Of a stretch of DNA of 50,090 nucleotides, positions 1 through 10,613 are shown in pieces; the first letter of the stretch is position 1, and every line of letters begins with the position of its first letter. The position numbers and the translations under genes were made by a program. Under the pieces are notes generated by a model. It worked only from the letters and a program-made list of their open reading frames with translations, did no database searches and was not told the origin of the DNA. Source of the stretch: Anaerolineae bacterium (GTDB lineage: Bacteria > Chloroflexota > Anaerolineae > Promineifilales > Promineifilaceae); contig JANQGC010000035.1 in the NCBI GenBank assembly GCA_028277515.1, positions 1-50,090 of the forward strand, written 5' to 3'.

Positions 1-257
1 GTCTCCATTTCCTTTTCAACACCGGTATGTAGGAAACCGATATCAGGAGCGACATTAATCACCGTTTCACCGTCAAGTTCCAGGAGTAAGCGCAAAACCC
101 CGTGCGTACTAGGATGCTGCGGACCCATGCTCAGCAGAAGATGCTCTTCAGCATCTTCAATATCCATGCCTGTGCCCACTTTAGCTCTAAGCTCTTCGAC
201 AGTTAATTCTTGAATGGTATCGTTGCCGGAGGTAGATTGGGTAGTTAAAGTTGTCAT
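1..257 (-). CDS. nuoD: NADH-quinone oxidoreductase subunit D, N-terminal part (runs off window)
   Basis: First 85 codons of the 49-kDa subunit, which helps form the quinone site of the complex I peripheral arm at its junction with the membrane arm. Translating the minus strand from the ATG at 257 gives a short leader and then the family hallmark [14 protein letters not shown] at about residues 44-57, followed by [24 protein letters not shown] sits nine bases before the ATG. The gene lies 25 bases after nuoC and continues beyond base 1. It is the fourth gene of a nuoABCD operon. The identification is secure; the C-terminal part cannot be judged. Confidence 0.95.
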   Translation of the reverse strand, partial: MTTLTTQSTSGNDTIQELTVEELRAKVGTGMDIEDAEEHLLLSMGPQHPSTHGVLRLLLELDGETVINVAPDIGFLHTGVEKEME

Positions 258-282
258 AGATTTCACTCCACGTATAGTGGTA

Positions 283-804
283 CTATTCTTTAGGATGTGG
301 TTTTCGAGCCATTATTTCCTCCCAATTGAAGGAAAACTGCACCTCTTCGTAGCCCAATGGGTAATCTTTGCGCAGTGGATGGCCTTGCCAATCTTCAGGC
401 AGGAATAGGCGACGCAAGCTCTTATTGCCTTTGAATTGAATACCCATTAAATCCCAAACTTCCATTTCTAACCAAGTGGCAATCGGCCATACGGAAGCCA
501 TCGTGGCCGGCCCTTTGTCAGGGTCCTCAACTCGAACGCGTAAACGAAGACGATAGTTAAACGGGATCGAATGAATATGATAATTTACAGCGAATCGTGG
601 AAATTCCGGCAGCAGGTCATCGGCGGAAATATCGGATAAAAAGTTGAATTGTAGATCGTCGTCATCTCGTAAAATTTGACAGACTTTCTTAATCCGATTC
701 AGTTTAATATATAATGTTCGTTCACCTCGAAAATCTTTAACTTCTTCAATTGCATCACGAACCGCGTCATTAATCTTATCGACAACGAGTTGATCCCGTT
801 CCAT
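283..804 (-). CDS. nuoC: NADH-quinone oxidoreductase subunit C (30 kDa subunit)
   Basis: Peripheral-arm subunit of complex I that packs against NuoD. It has no cofactor. The C-terminal half holds the 30-kDa signature: [12 protein letters not shown], then [10 protein letters not shown] and [14 protein letters not shown]. Length (173 aa) is normal for an unfused NuoC. I chose the ATG at 804 over a TTG at 813. The ATG overlaps the nuoB stop as TGATG and has AAAGGA nine bases upstream, whereas the TTG directly abuts that AAAGGA. Translation is therefore probably coupled to nuoB. Confidence 0.95.
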   Translation of the reverse strand: MERDQLVVDKINDAVRDAIEEVKDFRGERTLYIKLNRIKKVCQILRDDDDLQFNFLSDISADDLLPEFPRFAVNYHIHSIPFNYRLRLRVRVEDPDKGPATMASVWPIATWLEMEVWDLMGIQFKGNKSLRRLFLPEDWQGHPLRKDYPLGYEEVQFSFNWEEIMARKPHPKE

Positions 805-1286
805 CAGGCCCAATCCTTTATTCTCTCTCCGCGAACTTTTTCATGCAGTGCCATGATGCCATCGATCAAAGCCTCCGGCCGAGGTGGACACCCGGCAACA
901 TAAACATCGACGGGAACAATTTCATCAACACCCTGTACAATGGCGTAGTTATTAAAGACGCCGCCGCAAGAGGCACAATCACCCATAGCAATGACCCACT
1001 TTGGCGAGGGCATTTGGTCATACAAACGACGCAGAACAGGGGCCATCTTTCGCGAGACACGCCCCGAAACAATCATCAAATCCGATTGGCGGGGAGAAGG
1101 CCGGTTAAGTTCCATACCAAAACGGGAGAGATCATAATGAGACGCCTGGGCGCTCATCATCTCAATAGCGCAACAGGCAAGGCCAAACAAAATTGGCCAC
1201 ATGGCATTACTGCGCCCCCAGTTGACCAGGTCCTCCAACCGATAAGTAACAACTCCCATATCCCCAAGTTTTTGTTCTAATCCCAT
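804..1286 (-). CDS. nuoB: NADH-quinone oxidoreductase subunit B (N2 cluster subunit)
   Basis: Carries the terminal [4Fe-4S] cluster N2, which passes electrons to quinone. From the ATG at 1286 (160 aa) the expected ligands are visible: the tandem Cys38-Cys39 in FGLACCAIE, Cys104 in MGDCASCGG and Cys133 in [13 protein letters not shown]. An extra Cys107 is present beside the usual four. The ATG has AAGGAG eight bases upstream and overlaps the end of nuoA by ten bases. A longer reading from 1313 would need a non-ATG start and lies entirely inside nuoA, so I rejected it. Confidence 0.96.
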   Translation of the reverse strand: MGLEQKLGDMGVVTYRLEDLVNWGRSNAMWPILFGLACCAIEMMSAQASHYDLSRFGMELNRPSPRQSDLMIVSGRVSRKMAPVLRRLYDQMPSPKWVIAMGDCASCGGVFNNYAIVQGVDEIVPVDVYVAGCPPRPEALIDGIMALHEKVRGERIKDWA

Positions 1287-1642
1287 TCGAGGACTCCTTT
1301 CTTCCAGACCCAAACATCGCCTAGAATGAACATAAACATAAAGACCAACATAGCAGCTAACCCAAACATTCCCAACTTGCGAAAGGAGACTGCCCAGGGG
1401 ACCAATAAAATGATGTCGACATCAAACAATATAAATAGCACAGCAATGCGATAAAATTTCACCGGCAGGCGACGCTGTGCTTCACCTATCGCCGTCATTC
1501 CCGATTCATAGGGAGCTAAAGCACGGCCTGACGTCCGTTTTGGACCTAAATTCACCGATAAAATCGGCAGCAAAACAGCAAAGAAAATGGCGATGCCCAG
1601 TAAAACAGCGATCGGAAGATAAGTTATTAGTAACTGGTCCAT
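1277..1642 (-). CDS. nuoA: NADH-quinone oxidoreductase subunit A (copy 1)
   Basis: Small membrane subunit of complex I, 121 aa, with three predicted TM helices (about residues 5-30, 66-86 and 91-113). It carries the conserved loop [20 protein letters not shown] and the [13 protein letters not shown] stretch in TM2. It heads the nuoABCD operon. No clear Shine-Dalgarno sequence precedes the ATG; the 5' leader is short and A+T rich. A second, clearly different nuoA lies at 45445-45801. This copy travels with the quinone-module genes B, C and D, while the other travels with the membrane-arm genes. Confidence 0.94.
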   Translation of the reverse strand: MDQLLITYLPIAVLLGIAIFFAVLLPILSVNLGPKRTSGRALAPYESGMTAIGEAQRRLPVKFYRIAVLFILFDVDIILLVPWAVSFRKLGMFGLAAMLVFMFMFILGDVWVWKKGVLEWD

Positions 1643-1681
1643 AATTTAATAATAATTATTAAGCGGTTGACGTAATTACGT

Positions 1682-1699
1682 ATGTGCATTTTATCACAA
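1682..1699 (-). promoter_or_regulatory. Rex-like operator on the nuoABCD promoter
   Basis: On the minus strand this reads TTGTGATAAAATGCACAT. Compared with the Rex consensus TTGTGAAnnnnTTCACAA it matches 11 of the 14 fixed positions. It covers the whole -10 box of the nuoA promoter, so a bound repressor would block RNA polymerase. An almost identical site sits on the atp promoter at 36220-36237. The sequence match is seen; Rex binding is inferred. Confidence 0.55.
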
Positions 1700-1715
1700 G
1701 CAAATTTCCTCGCAA
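1688..1715 (-). promoter_or_regulatory. Promoter of nuoABCD
   Basis: The -35 TTGCGA (1710-1715) and -10 TAAAAT (1688-1693) are separated by 16 bases and point at nuoA. The predicted start, near 1681, leaves a leader of about 40 bases. The -10 lies inside a Rex-like palindrome. Confidence 0.55.
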
Positions 1716-1728
1716 AGTGCAAACGTAT

Positions 1729-3378
1729 CTAGCTCAAGTAATCTCGTAATGACTTACTACGGCTGGGGTGTCTTAATTTTCGCAGCGCTTTGGCTTCAAT
1801 TTGGCGAATTCTTTCGCGGGTTACACCGAAGCGTTTACCAACTTCTTCAAGGGTGTGATCTTTGCCATCATCCAGACCAAAACGCATTTCCAGCACTTCC
1901 CGCTCACGGTCGGTGAGATGACCTAAGACGTCGTGGATTTGCTCGCGCAGCAGCTCTTTGGAGGCGGCATCTCCCGGTTCAAGAATGCTCTCATCAGGCA
2001 AAAAGTCTCCTAGTTCAGTTGAGTCATCATTGTTCCCTACAGGTGTTTCCAGGGACATGGGATCCATGGCAATGCGCAAGATATCGCGAATTTTGCTGAC
2101 TGCTGAGCGCCATTTGTGGTTAAGAACGGGATCGATGGGTTGATCGTTCGTTATAGCCGTTTTTATAGCTGCCGATTCCTCAGGGGTGAGGTAATCCAAT
2201 TCCAGCGCCAATTCTTCCACAGAAGGTTCATGTCCCAGGTGCTGGACCAGGTCGCGCTGTACCTTGACGATTTTGTTGATCGTTTCATACATATGCACGG
2301 GAATACGGATGGTCCGTGCCTGGTCGGCAATCGCCCGGCTGACGGCCTGGCGAATCCACCAGGTGGCATAGGTGCTAAATTTGTATCCTTTGGTATGGTC
2401 AAACTTTTCTACGGCACGCAGCAAGCCGACATTACCTTCTTGCACCAAGTCTAGCAGATGAATGCCACGGCCCATATATCGTTTGGCAACGCTAACCACC
2501 AGGCGTAAGTTGGCCCTGGTCAGGCTGCTTTTAGCCTCTTCAGCCAGATGGTAAACCATAAAGGAATTGTATTCGAGGGTGACTTCGCTTTCATCCACCC
2601 AACTGCTAAAGAGTTCCACGCTGGGAATTTGTTCATCCAGCCGGTCTTGTTCTAAGATGCGCTGCACCAATTCATTGGGCAGCAGATACATGGAGGTAAG
2701 AATGTTGAAGACGAAGTCAGCGAGATCGGTCCACCCCTCGTCCTGACCCCAATTGCCTCTATTAAGATATTGGCGTGTATAGGATTCATCCGCCCCACGC
2801 CAATCTTTGCGAAGCTGCCGCGCCTCCTCTAACATCGACACAAACTCAGGGGGTTGCACGCCTAAGATTTGACTGGCCTCAGCCGCGCAGTTCCAATTTT
2901 CATACAGTGTAGCGTAATTGGCGACCATTGCCCTGGCACGTACAAGGTCGTGATCATCATTATCCACTTCTGCGATGGCATCTTGCGTCAGGCGTTCTAA
3001 CACCTTGGCGGCCAACATTTGTGTCGCCAACCATATCTCTTGCTCTGAAGTTAATAGAGGGACACGGCCGATTTCCTTCAGGTAGGTATGAACAGGATCA
3101 TCTTCAATAACATAAGATTGCAGATCCTCGGAAACATCAGGTGTTTGCAATTCCTCATCAATACTTTCCAGCAGACCCATCGATTCGCCCGGATCATTAA
3201 GCATCTCACCACTTTCGGAAACGATACGGATATTCAATTTTTGCAGCCGATTATAAAGCAGCTCCGCCTCATCATCGCTGGCCGTCGCTAAAATAGCCTG
3301 CACATCGGCTTCATCTATGCGCCGTGATCGACGGGCTTCTTTAACCAGCGCCTCGAGATCAAATTTATTAGAATCCAT
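1729..3378 (-). CDS. rpoD: Primary RNA polymerase sigma factor (sigma-70 family)
   Basis: Housekeeping sigma factor, 549 aa. Region 1.2 is visible at about 92-118 ([20 protein letters not shown]). A non-conserved stretch of about 150 residues follows. Region 2 spans about 278-350 ([58 protein letters not shown]). Region 3 comes next, with a long linker, and region 4 lies at about 483-549 ([15 protein letters not shown], then [20 protein letters not shown]). The full set of regions and the location directly behind dnaG, five bases from its stop, mark it as the primary sigma factor. This is the classic primase-sigma operon, here without rpsU. Confidence 0.96.
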   Translation of the reverse strand: MDSNKFDLEALVKEARRSRRIDEADVQAILATASDDEAELLYNRLQKLNIRIVSESGEMLNDPGESMGLLESIDEELQTPDVSEDLQSYVIEDDPVHTYLKEIGRVPLLTSEQEIWLATQMLAAKVLERLTQDAIAEVDNDDHDLVRARAMVANYATLYENWNCAAEASQILGVQPPEFVSMLEEARQLRKDWRGADESYTRQYLNRGNWGQDEGWTDLADFVFNILTSMYLLPNELVQRILEQDRLDEQIPSVELFSSWVDESEVTLEYNSFMVYHLAEEAKSSLTRANLRLVVSVAKRYMGRGIHLLDLVQEGNVGLLRAVEKFDHTKGYKFSTYATWWIRQAVSRAIADQARTIRIPVHMYETINKIVKVQRDLVQHLGHEPSVEELALELDYLTPEESAAIKTAITNDQPIDPVLNHKWRSAVSKIRDILRIAMDPMSLETPVGNNDDSTELGDFLPDESILEPGDAASKELLREQIHDVLGHLTDREREVLEMRFGLDDGKDHTLEEVGKRFGVTRERIRQIEAKALRKLRHPSRSKSLRDYLS

Positions 3379-3383
3379 ACTAT

Positions 3384-5381
3384 TTATCTGTTCCCTGTAA
3401 CCTTGCCCTTAACCGGCCGCTGCTCTGCGCGTCGCTGGCCGCTGGCCGAAAGTGCATCTTTTGCTTTATTGATCCATTTCACCGTTAATAACAATTCATT
3501 AATGCGTGACCAATATAAGCGGGCCGGGTTAGGTCCTTCCTTTTCCAAATTCTGTGCTTCACGGATAAGCTGTTGCAGCTGTTTAATCTCAGCCTTAGCC
3601 TTTGCTAATCTTACATCCAGTACAGACATTGCTAACCGATCAGGGAGTCGCGGATCATGGCTATCCGCAGAGATAGGTAATGCCAATAACGTTTCCATCC
3701 GTTCCAACAATACAGGATCAAGACTATCGCACATTTCTTTTATCGTGACAACCGCAGCTTGATCAGCTCGTTCATAGATGAGATCCAATATCATGCCGTC
3801 TTCAGATATGTCAAAGTCTTGCTCGCTCAAAGGAGCCTGTTCCTGCCGCATAAGCCCCTGGTTTATCAGAATGATCAGGCGAGGCTGTTCCAAACATTGG
3901 CGCAGGATATTATTAATGCGTTTGTCACTGCGCAGAGACATAAAACCATTCGCTGTCTCGGTCTCTAAACCATTCTGTGCTACAAACGCTTCTTCAGGAG
4001 GCGGTGGCGGCATATTGGCCGGCCGGCTGCGCGGAGTCTCTTGTGGCAGCTGCACCATGCGCAATGTCCGTTCGTCGACACGCAGCGCGCGGGCCAGCTG
4101 CTGTCTATAATGCTCTCTTTCCACGGGGTCGGCGATGTCTTTAATCAGGGGTAGCACTTGTTGGGCGACGGCCGATTTTGCCTTGGCATCACTTTGGTCC
4201 AGGTTCCGCGTGGCCACCTCAATGACATAAGCCGCAATCGGCTTGGCTTTGGCCACAAGCTGCGGCCATTGTCCAGGATCGCTGCGGATAAGCTGATCCG
4301 GATCGTATCCTTCCGGCAAAGTCACAATATGGATATCGGCCTTCAACCGCCCTTCATGCTGCACCAATCCTCGCGCATCAAAGCGAATTTCATAATCATG
4401 ATCCAGGTTTTCCCTGGCCACCTGCAAACTGCGCATGGTTGCGTTCATCCCCGCCGCGTCAGGGTCCAATGCCAGGACAAAACGTTTGCTATATCGTTTT
4501 AAGAGACGGAGTTGGTCGCCGGTCAAAGCAGTTCCCATTTGGGCTACCAGATTTCGATATCCAGCCTGCCATCCTTGCATGACATCCATATAGCCTTCAA
4601 CGATCACAACCTCGCGGGCTTCACGGATACTGCGTTTAGCCATGTCTAAACCAAACAGTATACGCCCTTTGTCAAATATTGCCGTCTGTGGTGAATTCAA
4701 GTACTTGGGAATACCATCTTTTTCTAATGTACGCGCCCCAAAGCCGATGAACCGCCCTTCTACATCCCGTAGCGGAATCATCAGCCGGTTACGAAAACGA
4801 TCGTAGCGTGTTTTACGCTCCGGATGCTCCGTGAGTAACCCGACTTCCAATAGTTCTTCATCGCTGTAACCTTGCTCGTTGAAGTGGACACGGCAGGCAT
4901 CCCACGAATCTAGCGCGAACCCTAAACGATAAGTTTCAATTGTTTCTAAATTCAACGCCCGGTCTTTAATATAGCGGCGTGCTGCTTCCGCCTGGGGAGC
5001 ATGTAAGAGTAATTGGTGAAAATAGTCGGCCGCCGTCGTCATTAAGTCAACCAGTTTCTCTTCCGTTTTGCGCCTGCGCTTAACTTCCGGGTCCGGTTCC
5101 TCCAACTGCACACCGGCACGCTGGGCCAGGTTTTTCAAGGCCTCCTTGAAATCCCATCCTTCTTTCTTCATCACATAAGAGAAAACATCCCCACCTTCGG
5201 AGCATTCGCCAAAACAATGCCAGGTCTGGGTTTCCGGAAAGACGTAAAAAGCGGGCGTGCGTGTATTGGAATGGAAAGGGCAAAAACCGGAAAAATTACG
5301 CCCTGAACGACGCAAGGGAACCTGCTCAGAGACGACATCTACAATATCAAGTCGGCTTTTAATCTCTTGCGTTACGCTCAT
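3384..5381 (-). CDS. dnaG: DNA primase
   Basis: Makes RNA primers for chromosome replication; 665 aa, usual size. The N-terminal zinc domain shows Cys34-x2-His37 in [16 protein letters not shown] and Cys56-x3-Cys60 in [17 protein letters not shown], so the second half of the zinc site is spaced C-x3-C rather than C-x2-C. The TOPRIM catalytic core follows, with [12 protein letters not shown], the region around [15 protein letters not shown], and LALDPDAAG, carrying the acidic metal ligands. The C-terminal helicase-binding part is less conserved and includes a proline-rich linker (MPPPPPEEA). The start ATG at 5381 has only a distant AAGGA. Cotranscription with rpoD is likely. Confidence 0.96.
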   Translation of the reverse strand: MSVTQEIKSRLDIVDVVSEQVPLRRSGRNFSGFCPFHSNTRTPAFYVFPETQTWHCFGECSEGGDVFSYVMKKEGWDFKEALKNLAQRAGVQLEEPDPEVKRRRKTEEKLVDLMTTAADYFHQLLLHAPQAEAARRYIKDRALNLETIETYRLGFALDSWDACRVHFNEQGYSDEELLEVGLLTEHPERKTRYDRFRNRLMIPLRDVEGRFIGFGARTLEKDGIPKYLNSPQTAIFDKGRILFGLDMAKRSIREAREVVIVEGYMDVMQGWQAGYRNLVAQMGTALTGDQLRLLKRYSKRFVLALDPDAAGMNATMRSLQVARENLDHDYEIRFDARGLVQHEGRLKADIHIVTLPEGYDPDQLIRSDPGQWPQLVAKAKPIAAYVIEVATRNLDQSDAKAKSAVAQQVLPLIKDIADPVEREHYRQQLARALRVDERTLRMVQLPQETPRSRPANMPPPPPEEAFVAQNGLETETANGFMSLRSDKRINNILRQCLEQPRLIILINQGLMRQEQAPLSEQDFDISEDGMILDLIYERADQAAVVTIKEMCDSLDPVLLERMETLLALPISADSHDPRLPDRLAMSVLDVRLAKAKAEIKQLQQLIREAQNLEKEGPNPARLYWSRINELLLTVKWINKAKDALSASGQRRAEQRPVKGKVTGNR

Positions 5382-5463
5382 CCCGTTTGTTCTTTTTCCT
5401 TCTAAATCCTACGTATGCAGGTAATGGTGGATGACAATAAATTGCGGCTCGATGTGATTGAGA

Positions 5464-5469
5464 ATTATA
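5464..5469 (-). promoter_or_regulatory. Possible -10 box for dnaG-rpoD
   Basis: A perfect TATAAT faces dnaG about 83 bases before its ATG. No good -35 is present at 16-18 bases (the best match is TCGGAA), so this is a tentative promoter only. Confidence 0.3.
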
Positions 5470-5506
5470 CTCTATTTATAATGGATTTCCGATTTCTTTA
5501 AGGTGC

Positions 5507-5528
5507 AAAAAACCCGGCTTTCGCAGCC
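5507..5528 (-). terminator. Probable intrinsic terminator after glyQS
   Basis: On the minus strand GGCT-GCGAA-AGCC is followed by GGG and then six T residues. The stem is short (four pairs) but the T run is clean. It lies about 58 bases after the glycyl-tRNA synthetase stop and before the dnaG promoter region. Confidence 0.45.
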
Positions 5529-5585
5529 TGTTTATGAAAACAAACCATAAAAACCGGATGACTGAAGGGTTTCAAATACGGCTAT

Positions 5586-8564
5586 TTAAAACCCTTCCAG
5601 TTGGGAAAGATCGGCAATGCCATCGGTTAATCCGGAGATATGCTGTAGCAAAGCCAGACGCTTCTCACGGACGGCCGGATCCTCGTCCATGACCAACACT
5701 TGCTCAAAAAATTGGTTGATTGCCGGCACCATCGTTTGTAAAGCGTTCACGAAAGTGGGCAATGTCCCATCAGATTCGGCCGCTGCTTGCTCATACGCCG
5801 CGTACAACGTCTGTTCAGCATCCAAAGCCAGTTCCCGTGCTTTGAGATTGTAAGAAGTCTCCAGGCTGCGGGTGATGCGCACACACCGCGCGTAAGCATT
5901 GAGCAGATCCGCCCAGCCTTCTTGTTCTGTAGCCTGCTGCAACTCGGCCGCTGTAACTATCGCCTTGAATGGATCGTGTCCTGATTCAGCCAGGACAGCT
6001 TTGATGACGGGGGCGGAAATTCCTCGCTCTCGTAGAACCACTGCCAACCTACCCTTGATGAACTGTAAAACGTCTTGAATCGTCCGTTCATCGCTGGAAA
6101 TTGGCAGAAGTGATGCCGCAGACCACAGTCCTTCCCGCAGATCAAAGGTCTGCTCATTGGCTGCTAAATCCTCAATAACATGAATGGCCGCGCGGCGCAA
6201 TGCAAAAGGATCATTAGACCCCTTAGGAGCCAATCCGGCAGCAAATAAACCCATTAAGCTGTCCAGCCTGTCGGATAGAGCCAGTGCTAATCCCGGCCGC
6301 GTTTCGCTGACCATTTCATATTGTTCAGCGATGGCTTTCACCACCCCCTCCACTTCGCCGCTCAGACTGGCGTAATGGCCGCCCATCATGCCCTGGAGAG
6401 AAGTCATCTCCACCACCATGCTCGTTGCCAGGTCAGCCTTGGCCAAAGAGGCAGCGCGGGTGGCCAGTTTAATATCTTGCGCATTGAGATCCAACATGGC
6501 CGCGACTTTTGGTGTTAACTGTTCCAGCCGCTTACTCTTATCCAGCATCGATCCCAGTCTGGCTTGAAACGTCAATGTATCCAGCTTGGGCAAGAAATCG
6601 ACTAGCTTATGCCGGGTATCCTTGGCATAGAAAAATTCCGCATCTGAGAAGCGAGCGCGAATCACGTGCTCATTACCGTTAATGACAGTTTCCAAATGCT
6701 GGTCATCTCCATTGCGCACGGCGATGAAATACGGCAGGAGCGCTCCTTTCCGGTTGTAAACTGGAAAATAACGCTGGTGTTTGCGCATGACAGCCACCAA
6801 GACCTCATCCGGTAGCTTTAGATAACGCGCTTCAAAACGCCCGCGAAATGGCGTCGGCCGCTCGACCAGGTTGGTCACTTCAGCCAGCAAACCCAAATCT
6901 TCGGGAATTGTGCCCCCCTTTTCAGCAGCAAGGGCCATTATCCCGCGCAAAATCTGCTCGCGCCTTTCCTCAGAATCAAGGATGATATCGTGCTCTGTTA
7001 ACATCCGGTTATAACTTGCGGCATCAGGTATGGAAATTTGTGGAGAATCGTAAGGACGCAGGCCGCGGCTAATGCGCCCGCTGTTCACGCCGGCATAGGA
7101 AAAGGGAATAACATCTGCGCCAAATAAGGCAACAAGCCAACGTAGTGGCCTGCTGTAGCTGACATTTGAATCGTTCCAGCGCATCGCCTTCTCGAATTTG
7201 ATTCCCCCAACCAGTTCGGCCAGGTTTTCCGCGAGCACTTCGCCGGTAAGTCGTCCTTTTTCGCGCACAACAGCCGTCACATAACGACCACCCTTCTCAT
7301 CCACAATTTTCAAATCAGAAACATTGACACCTCGGCTACGCGCGAAACCGGTAGCAGCCTTGGTTGGCTCTCCGGATTTTGTATAGGCGCGGTCGGCCGG
7401 GGGACCTTTGGCTACCATTTCCAGGTCTGTCTGGCGCGGCTCTAAATCCGTAACAATTATTGCCAGGCGGCGTGGTGTGCCATCAACGGTGATATTCCCA
7501 TGTGCTAAGCGTAAATTATCCAGGAATTCAGGCACGGCCGTGCGCAGTTGGCGAACCGCTGAGGTGAGATCGTCCGCCGGCAGTTCCTCACTGCCGATCT
7601 CCAGCACAAAGGTTTGCGGCCGTTCGGCGGTCGTCCACGAAGGTTTAGCCACTGCTGCGCGCTCCATACTCATCTGCCAACCTGGGACATCCATAAATGG
7701 ATATTCCAACCGTTGGCGCTGTTCAATATACGCTTCGGCGACCTGGCGCGAAATATTACGCATGCGGCGAAAATAATGGGCGCGTTCCGTGACGCCGATC
7801 GCTCCCCGCGTGTCCAAAACATTAAACAGGTGGGAACACTTGAGATTATAATCATGGGCGGGAACGATCAGATTCGCTTCCAAACAACGGCGTGCTTCGT
7901 TTTCATACGTGTCATAGGTTTGCTTTAAGGCATCTACATCGGCTACGTTGAAGTAATATTTACAATGCTCGATCTCCGCCTGCAACAAGACATCTCCATA
8001 TCCGACACCCGCGCCAAAATCCATTTCCCAAACGCTGTCTTTTCCTTGCAAAGCCAGGACGATGCGATCCAGACCGTAAGTTATCTCTACAGAAACGGGA
8101 TCAAGCTCAAGTCCCCCTGCCTGCTGGAAATACGTGTATTGGGTGATCTCCTGGCCATCCAGCCATACTTCCCAGCCCAAACCCCAGGCACCCAGGGCCG
8201 GACTTTCCCAATTATCTTCCACGAAGCGAATATCATGCTCCCGCAGATCGATGCCAATTGATTCCAGGCTTTTCAGGTAAATCTCCTGCGGATTTCCAGG
8301 ATCGGGTTTGAGGATCACTTGCAACTGGAAATGCATCTGCATGCGGTTAGGATTATCACCGAAACGACCATCATCCGGACGGACGCTAGGCTCGACATAG
8401 ACGACCTTCCAGGGCTCCGGGCCTAGTACCCGCAAAGAAGTAGCCGGATTCATCGTACCCGCGCCGACCTGTACATTATATGGCTGTTGGATCAAGCAGC
8501 CCTGCTCTTCCCAAAAGTTCAGCAGGCGCATGATTGTTTTTTGAAAGCTCAGTTTTTCACTCAT
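5586..8564 (-). CDS. glyQS: Glycyl-tRNA synthetase, fused alpha and beta chains
   Basis: Charges tRNA-Gly. In most bacteria with this enzyme type the catalytic alpha chain and the tRNA-binding beta chain are separate genes; here they form one 992-aa protein. The alpha part begins [17 protein letters not shown] and carries [19 protein letters not shown] and the [18 protein letters not shown] loop of the class II core. After about residue 310 a short linker leads to the beta part, which opens [15 protein letters not shown] and ends in a DALR-like anticodon-binding region. The ATG at 8564 has AGGA six bases upstream and starts exactly where alpha chains normally start. A longer reading from 8639 would add 25 unrelated residues and was rejected. 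Confidence 0.95.
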   Translation of the reverse strand: MSEKLSFQKTIMRLLNFWEEQGCLIQQPYNVQVGAGTMNPATSLRVLGPEPWKVVYVEPSVRPDDGRFGDNPNRMQMHFQLQVILKPDPGNPQEIYLKSLESIGIDLREHDIRFVEDNWESPALGAWGLGWEVWLDGQEITQYTYFQQAGGLELDPVSVEITYGLDRIVLALQGKDSVWEMDFGAGVGYGDVLLQAEIEHCKYYFNVADVDALKQTYDTYENEARRCLEANLIVPAHDYNLKCSHLFNVLDTRGAIGVTERAHYFRRMRNISRQVAEAYIEQRQRLEYPFMDVPGWQMSMERAAVAKPSWTTAERPQTFVLEIGSEELPADDLTSAVRQLRTAVPEFLDNLRLAHGNITVDGTPRRLAIIVTDLEPRQTDLEMVAKGPPADRAYTKSGEPTKAATGFARSRGVNVSDLKIVDEKGGRYVTAVVREKGRLTGEVLAENLAELVGGIKFEKAMRWNDSNVSYSRPLRWLVALFGADVIPFSYAGVNSGRISRGLRPYDSPQISIPDAASYNRMLTEHDIILDSEERREQILRGIMALAAEKGGTIPEDLGLLAEVTNLVERPTPFRGRFEARYLKLPDEVLVAVMRKHQRYFPVYNRKGALLPYFIAVRNGDDQHLETVINGNEHVIRARFSDAEFFYAKDTRHKLVDFLPKLDTLTFQARLGSMLDKSKRLEQLTPKVAAMLDLNAQDIKLATRAASLAKADLATSMVVEMTSLQGMMGGHYASLSGEVEGVVKAIAEQYEMVSETRPGLALALSDRLDSLMGLFAAGLAPKGSNDPFALRRAAIHVIEDLAANEQTFDLREGLWSAASLLPISSDERTIQDVLQFIKGRLAVVLRERGISAPVIKAVLAESGHDPFKAIVTAAELQQATEQEGWADLLNAYARCVRITRSLETSYNLKARELALDAEQTLYAAYEQAAAESDGTLPTFVNALQTMVPAINQFFEQVLVMDEDPAVREKRLALLQHISGLTDGIADLSQLEGF

Positions 8565-8645
8565 TAATATTCCTAAAATTGTCACCGACCGGCAGGCAAA
8601 TAGCATACAAGACCGACCTTGCATGTAAAAATTATCCAACCGCCG

Positions 8646-8654
8646 ATTATAACA
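8646..8654 (-). promoter_or_regulatory. Extended -10 promoter candidate for glyQS
   Basis: The minus strand reads TGTTATAAT, a TG-n extended -10 with a consensus TATAAT, in the recO-glyQS gap about 80 bases before the glyQS ATG. No convincing -35 accompanies it, as is common for extended -10 promoters. I looked for a T-box in the leader and saw none. Confidence 0.4.
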
Positions 8655-8686
8655 TGAGCCAATCTATTTGGTGAGGCGGCTTGAAT

Positions 8687-9472
8687 TTAATTTTCAGCGG
8701 GGGTAAATAGGGCCGCCTCGCGACGCAGGCGATTCAGAAACTCCACAGATTTCAAATCCCGTTCCAACGTATATTTAATGTAATCATGCATCACATGCTC
8801 TAATTCTTGTTTGAGCGGCGTTTTCAGCCGCAGGTGACTGACCACATCCCAGGAACGGGTCTGTAGATATCGTAAGACTTTGACGGCGACGGCCGATACC
8901 GGCAGCGCGTTACGATCGGCTTCATAACAGTCCGGGCAGAGGACTCCGCCCATCTGCACGCTGAAAAATTGATCCTGTTCTTCGACGGCTTCTTGGCAAG
9001 AGACACATTGGAACAAGCGCGGGTGAAAACCGGCCAGGGCCAGCAATCGCAGTTCGTAATAGCGAGCGGCCAAAAAGGGGGAATCGGCCGTTGAAAACCA
9101 GCCCAGGGCATCGACCAACAAATCATAAATACCGATATGCTGATCTTCTTCCACTGTAAAACGATCGAGTAACTCAACAGCATAGGATGCATAAGTCGCC
9201 CGAACCAGATCAGAGCGCAGGGGAATATAAGAATCAATCGCCTCTGCCTGGGTAATAATATCCAGGTTGCGTCCTTTCGCGATAAAAAACCGGCTGCGCA
9301 TGAATAACTCCACATGCCCCGTCTTACGACTTTGCGGCTTGCGCGCTCCTTTGGCAATGGCCTTTATTTTGCCATGTTCGCGGCTGTACAATGTCAGCAG
9401 GCGATCTGCCTCGCCAAAATCAACGCGGCGCAGGACCACGGCCTCACTGCGATAAGTTCGCTCTCTACTCAT
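8687..9472 (-). CDS. recO: DNA repair protein RecO
   Basis: Recombination mediator that works with RecR to load RecA onto gapped DNA. The 261-aa protein opens with the OB-fold signature YRSEAVVLRRVDFGEADRLL followed by YSREHGKIKAIAKGARKP. The C-terminal half has the four-cysteine zinc site: Cys-x2-Cys in QCVSCQEA and Cys-x2-Cys in VLCPDCYEA. It overlaps the end of the upstream CAP-domain gene by eight bases, so the two are probably cotranscribed, although no functional link between them is evident. Confidence 0.94.
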   Translation of the reverse strand: MSRERTYRSEAVVLRRVDFGEADRLLTLYSREHGKIKAIAKGARKPQSRKTGHVELFMRSRFFIAKGRNLDIITQAEAIDSYIPLRSDLVRATYASYAVELLDRFTVEEDQHIGIYDLLVDALGWFSTADSPFLAARYYELRLLALAGFHPRLFQCVSCQEAVEEQDQFFSVQMGGVLCPDCYEADRNALPVSAVAVKVLRYLQTRSWDVVSHLRLKTPLKQELEHVMHDYIKYTLERDLKSVEFLNRLRREAALFTPAEN

Positions 9473-10424
9473 GTTCTAAGTTTACCATGTCCTGCTGTGG
9501 TCCTGAGCTTTCGTCGAAATGGACATTGGCCGGTGCGCTATCGCGCGAACCTGTCGTAAAGTTCCAGGCGTAATTGAAAGACCTGCCTTCATATGCCCCG
9601 GAAATATAAACCTTGATCATTGTGTTCTCCGGAAAAGCGACCTTGGGGAGTATTTGAATTCCTTTATGGCCGGCGTCTAAATCTGTATTGGCGATGTGCG
9701 GGATTGATTTCCCATCGGCCGTACTTAGACGCGCTTCATACAGTTCCGGTTTTGGCCCAAAATAGCGCCAGTTTAACGTAATCGGATAAGGGGATGCCGG
9801 GATGTTTCTTTGGCTTGGACCAGGATATTGTACCGGCCAACCCTTGTATCTTTCATCGGCATTAAAATCACAAGTTGATAGCACATCAATGGCCGCGCCT
9901 CCCCGCTGGCCGTCCGTGGCATAAAAACCGTAACCAAAAATGGTTGTGGTTGGGTACAGCATCCACAACCGGTGGGCAACGGAAGTGCGCCAACTGTACA
10001 AAGCATCCAAAGGTTTCCAGGGGTTGCTCGGACTTTCCGTGCCCAGCCACGCGTTTGCTTTTTCGGCACACTTCTGACCGCCATCTGAATAATATGGCAT
10101 CTGCGGATTCTGTTGGTGAGTTAGCACATTGTTTTCGGCCATATACCGCGCATGTTCAAAGCAGTTGTCATTGAGCTTTGGATCATCGACGGCCGCCGGA
10201 ACACCGGCATGGTACCTCATATAATTTAAAAATTGCATGACTGACTCAGCGCCAGTAAACGGATCGGGTGTCGTGGCGATAACCGGTAGATGAATGACGT
10301 AATCATTCCTCGAAGCAGCAAAGAGGGATGCGTTTACAGAGGTATTTGGAGTTCCAAACAGCACCAAAGCAAAAGCAATGATAAGTCCGGACAGCGGCAA
10401 ACGCCGTCGTTCCCGGCTAAACAT
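9465..10424 (-). CDS. Exported CAP/SCP-domain protein
   Basis: From the ATG at 10424 (AAGGA eight bases before it) the protein is 319 aa. The N-terminus is a signal peptide: RERRR, then a hydrophobic stretch ending near NTSVNA. A CAP (SCP/PR-1-like) domain follows at about 55-190. It is recognisable by FLNYMRYHAGVP, DDPKLNDNCFEHARYMAENN (the early CAP helix) and TSVAHRLWMLYPTTTIFGYG. The C-terminal 100 residues look like a beta-rich domain (IKVYISGAYEGRSFNYAWNF). Bacterial CAP proteins are secreted and mostly of unknown function, so I give no substrate. The extra 27 bases of a longer reading from 10451 were rejected because the SD fits the inner ATG. Confidence 0.8.
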   Translation of the reverse strand: MFSRERRRLPLSGLIIAFALVLFGTPNTSVNASLFAASRNDYVIHLPVIATTPDPFTGAESVMQFLNYMRYHAGVPAAVDDPKLNDNCFEHARYMAENNVLTHQQNPQMPYYSDGGQKCAEKANAWLGTESPSNPWKPLDALYSWRTSVAHRLWMLYPTTTIFGYGFYATDGQRGGAAIDVLSTCDFNADERYKGWPVQYPGPSQRNIPASPYPITLNWRYFGPKPELYEARLSTADGKSIPHIANTDLDAGHKGIQILPKVAFPENTMIKVYISGAYEGRSFNYAWNFTTGSRDSAPANVHFDESSGPQQDMVNLEHE

Positions 10425-10516
10425 ATGATTTTTCCTTCCTTTTCTTCCCAACGGCTTTCATTGAGACATGGTGCTCAGTTGCAAAATACCTCTGCCGCGT
10501 AGAGGAATGTTGGAAC

Positions 10517-10545
10517 ATAATGCACAGGCGAAGCAGTTTTGGCAA
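10517..10545 (-). promoter_or_regulatory. Promoter candidate for the CAP-protein/recO pair
   Basis: TTGCCA (10540-10545) and CATTAT (10517-10522) are spaced by 17 bases and face the CAP-protein gene, leaving a leader of about 85 bases. Confidence 0.4.
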
Positions 10546-10613
10546 CCGGTAGCCGCCAATTAGAGGGGGATTTTCACCAGATATTCATAAGGAAGGATAA
10601 AGTGTGAGGATTA

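Noticed and set aside
843..1280. 145-codon open frame opposite nuoB
   Set aside because: nuoB is certain from its cluster cysteines; the opposite frame is a by-product of that coding bias.
7408..7776. 122-codon open frame opposite glyQS
   Set aside because: Overlaps the conserved junction of the alpha and beta parts; no motif or start signal.
8565..8686. T-box or other riboswitch before glyQS
   Set aside because: I looked for the T-box GGTGG sequence and terminator/antiterminator pair; the leader is only about 80 bases and has neither.
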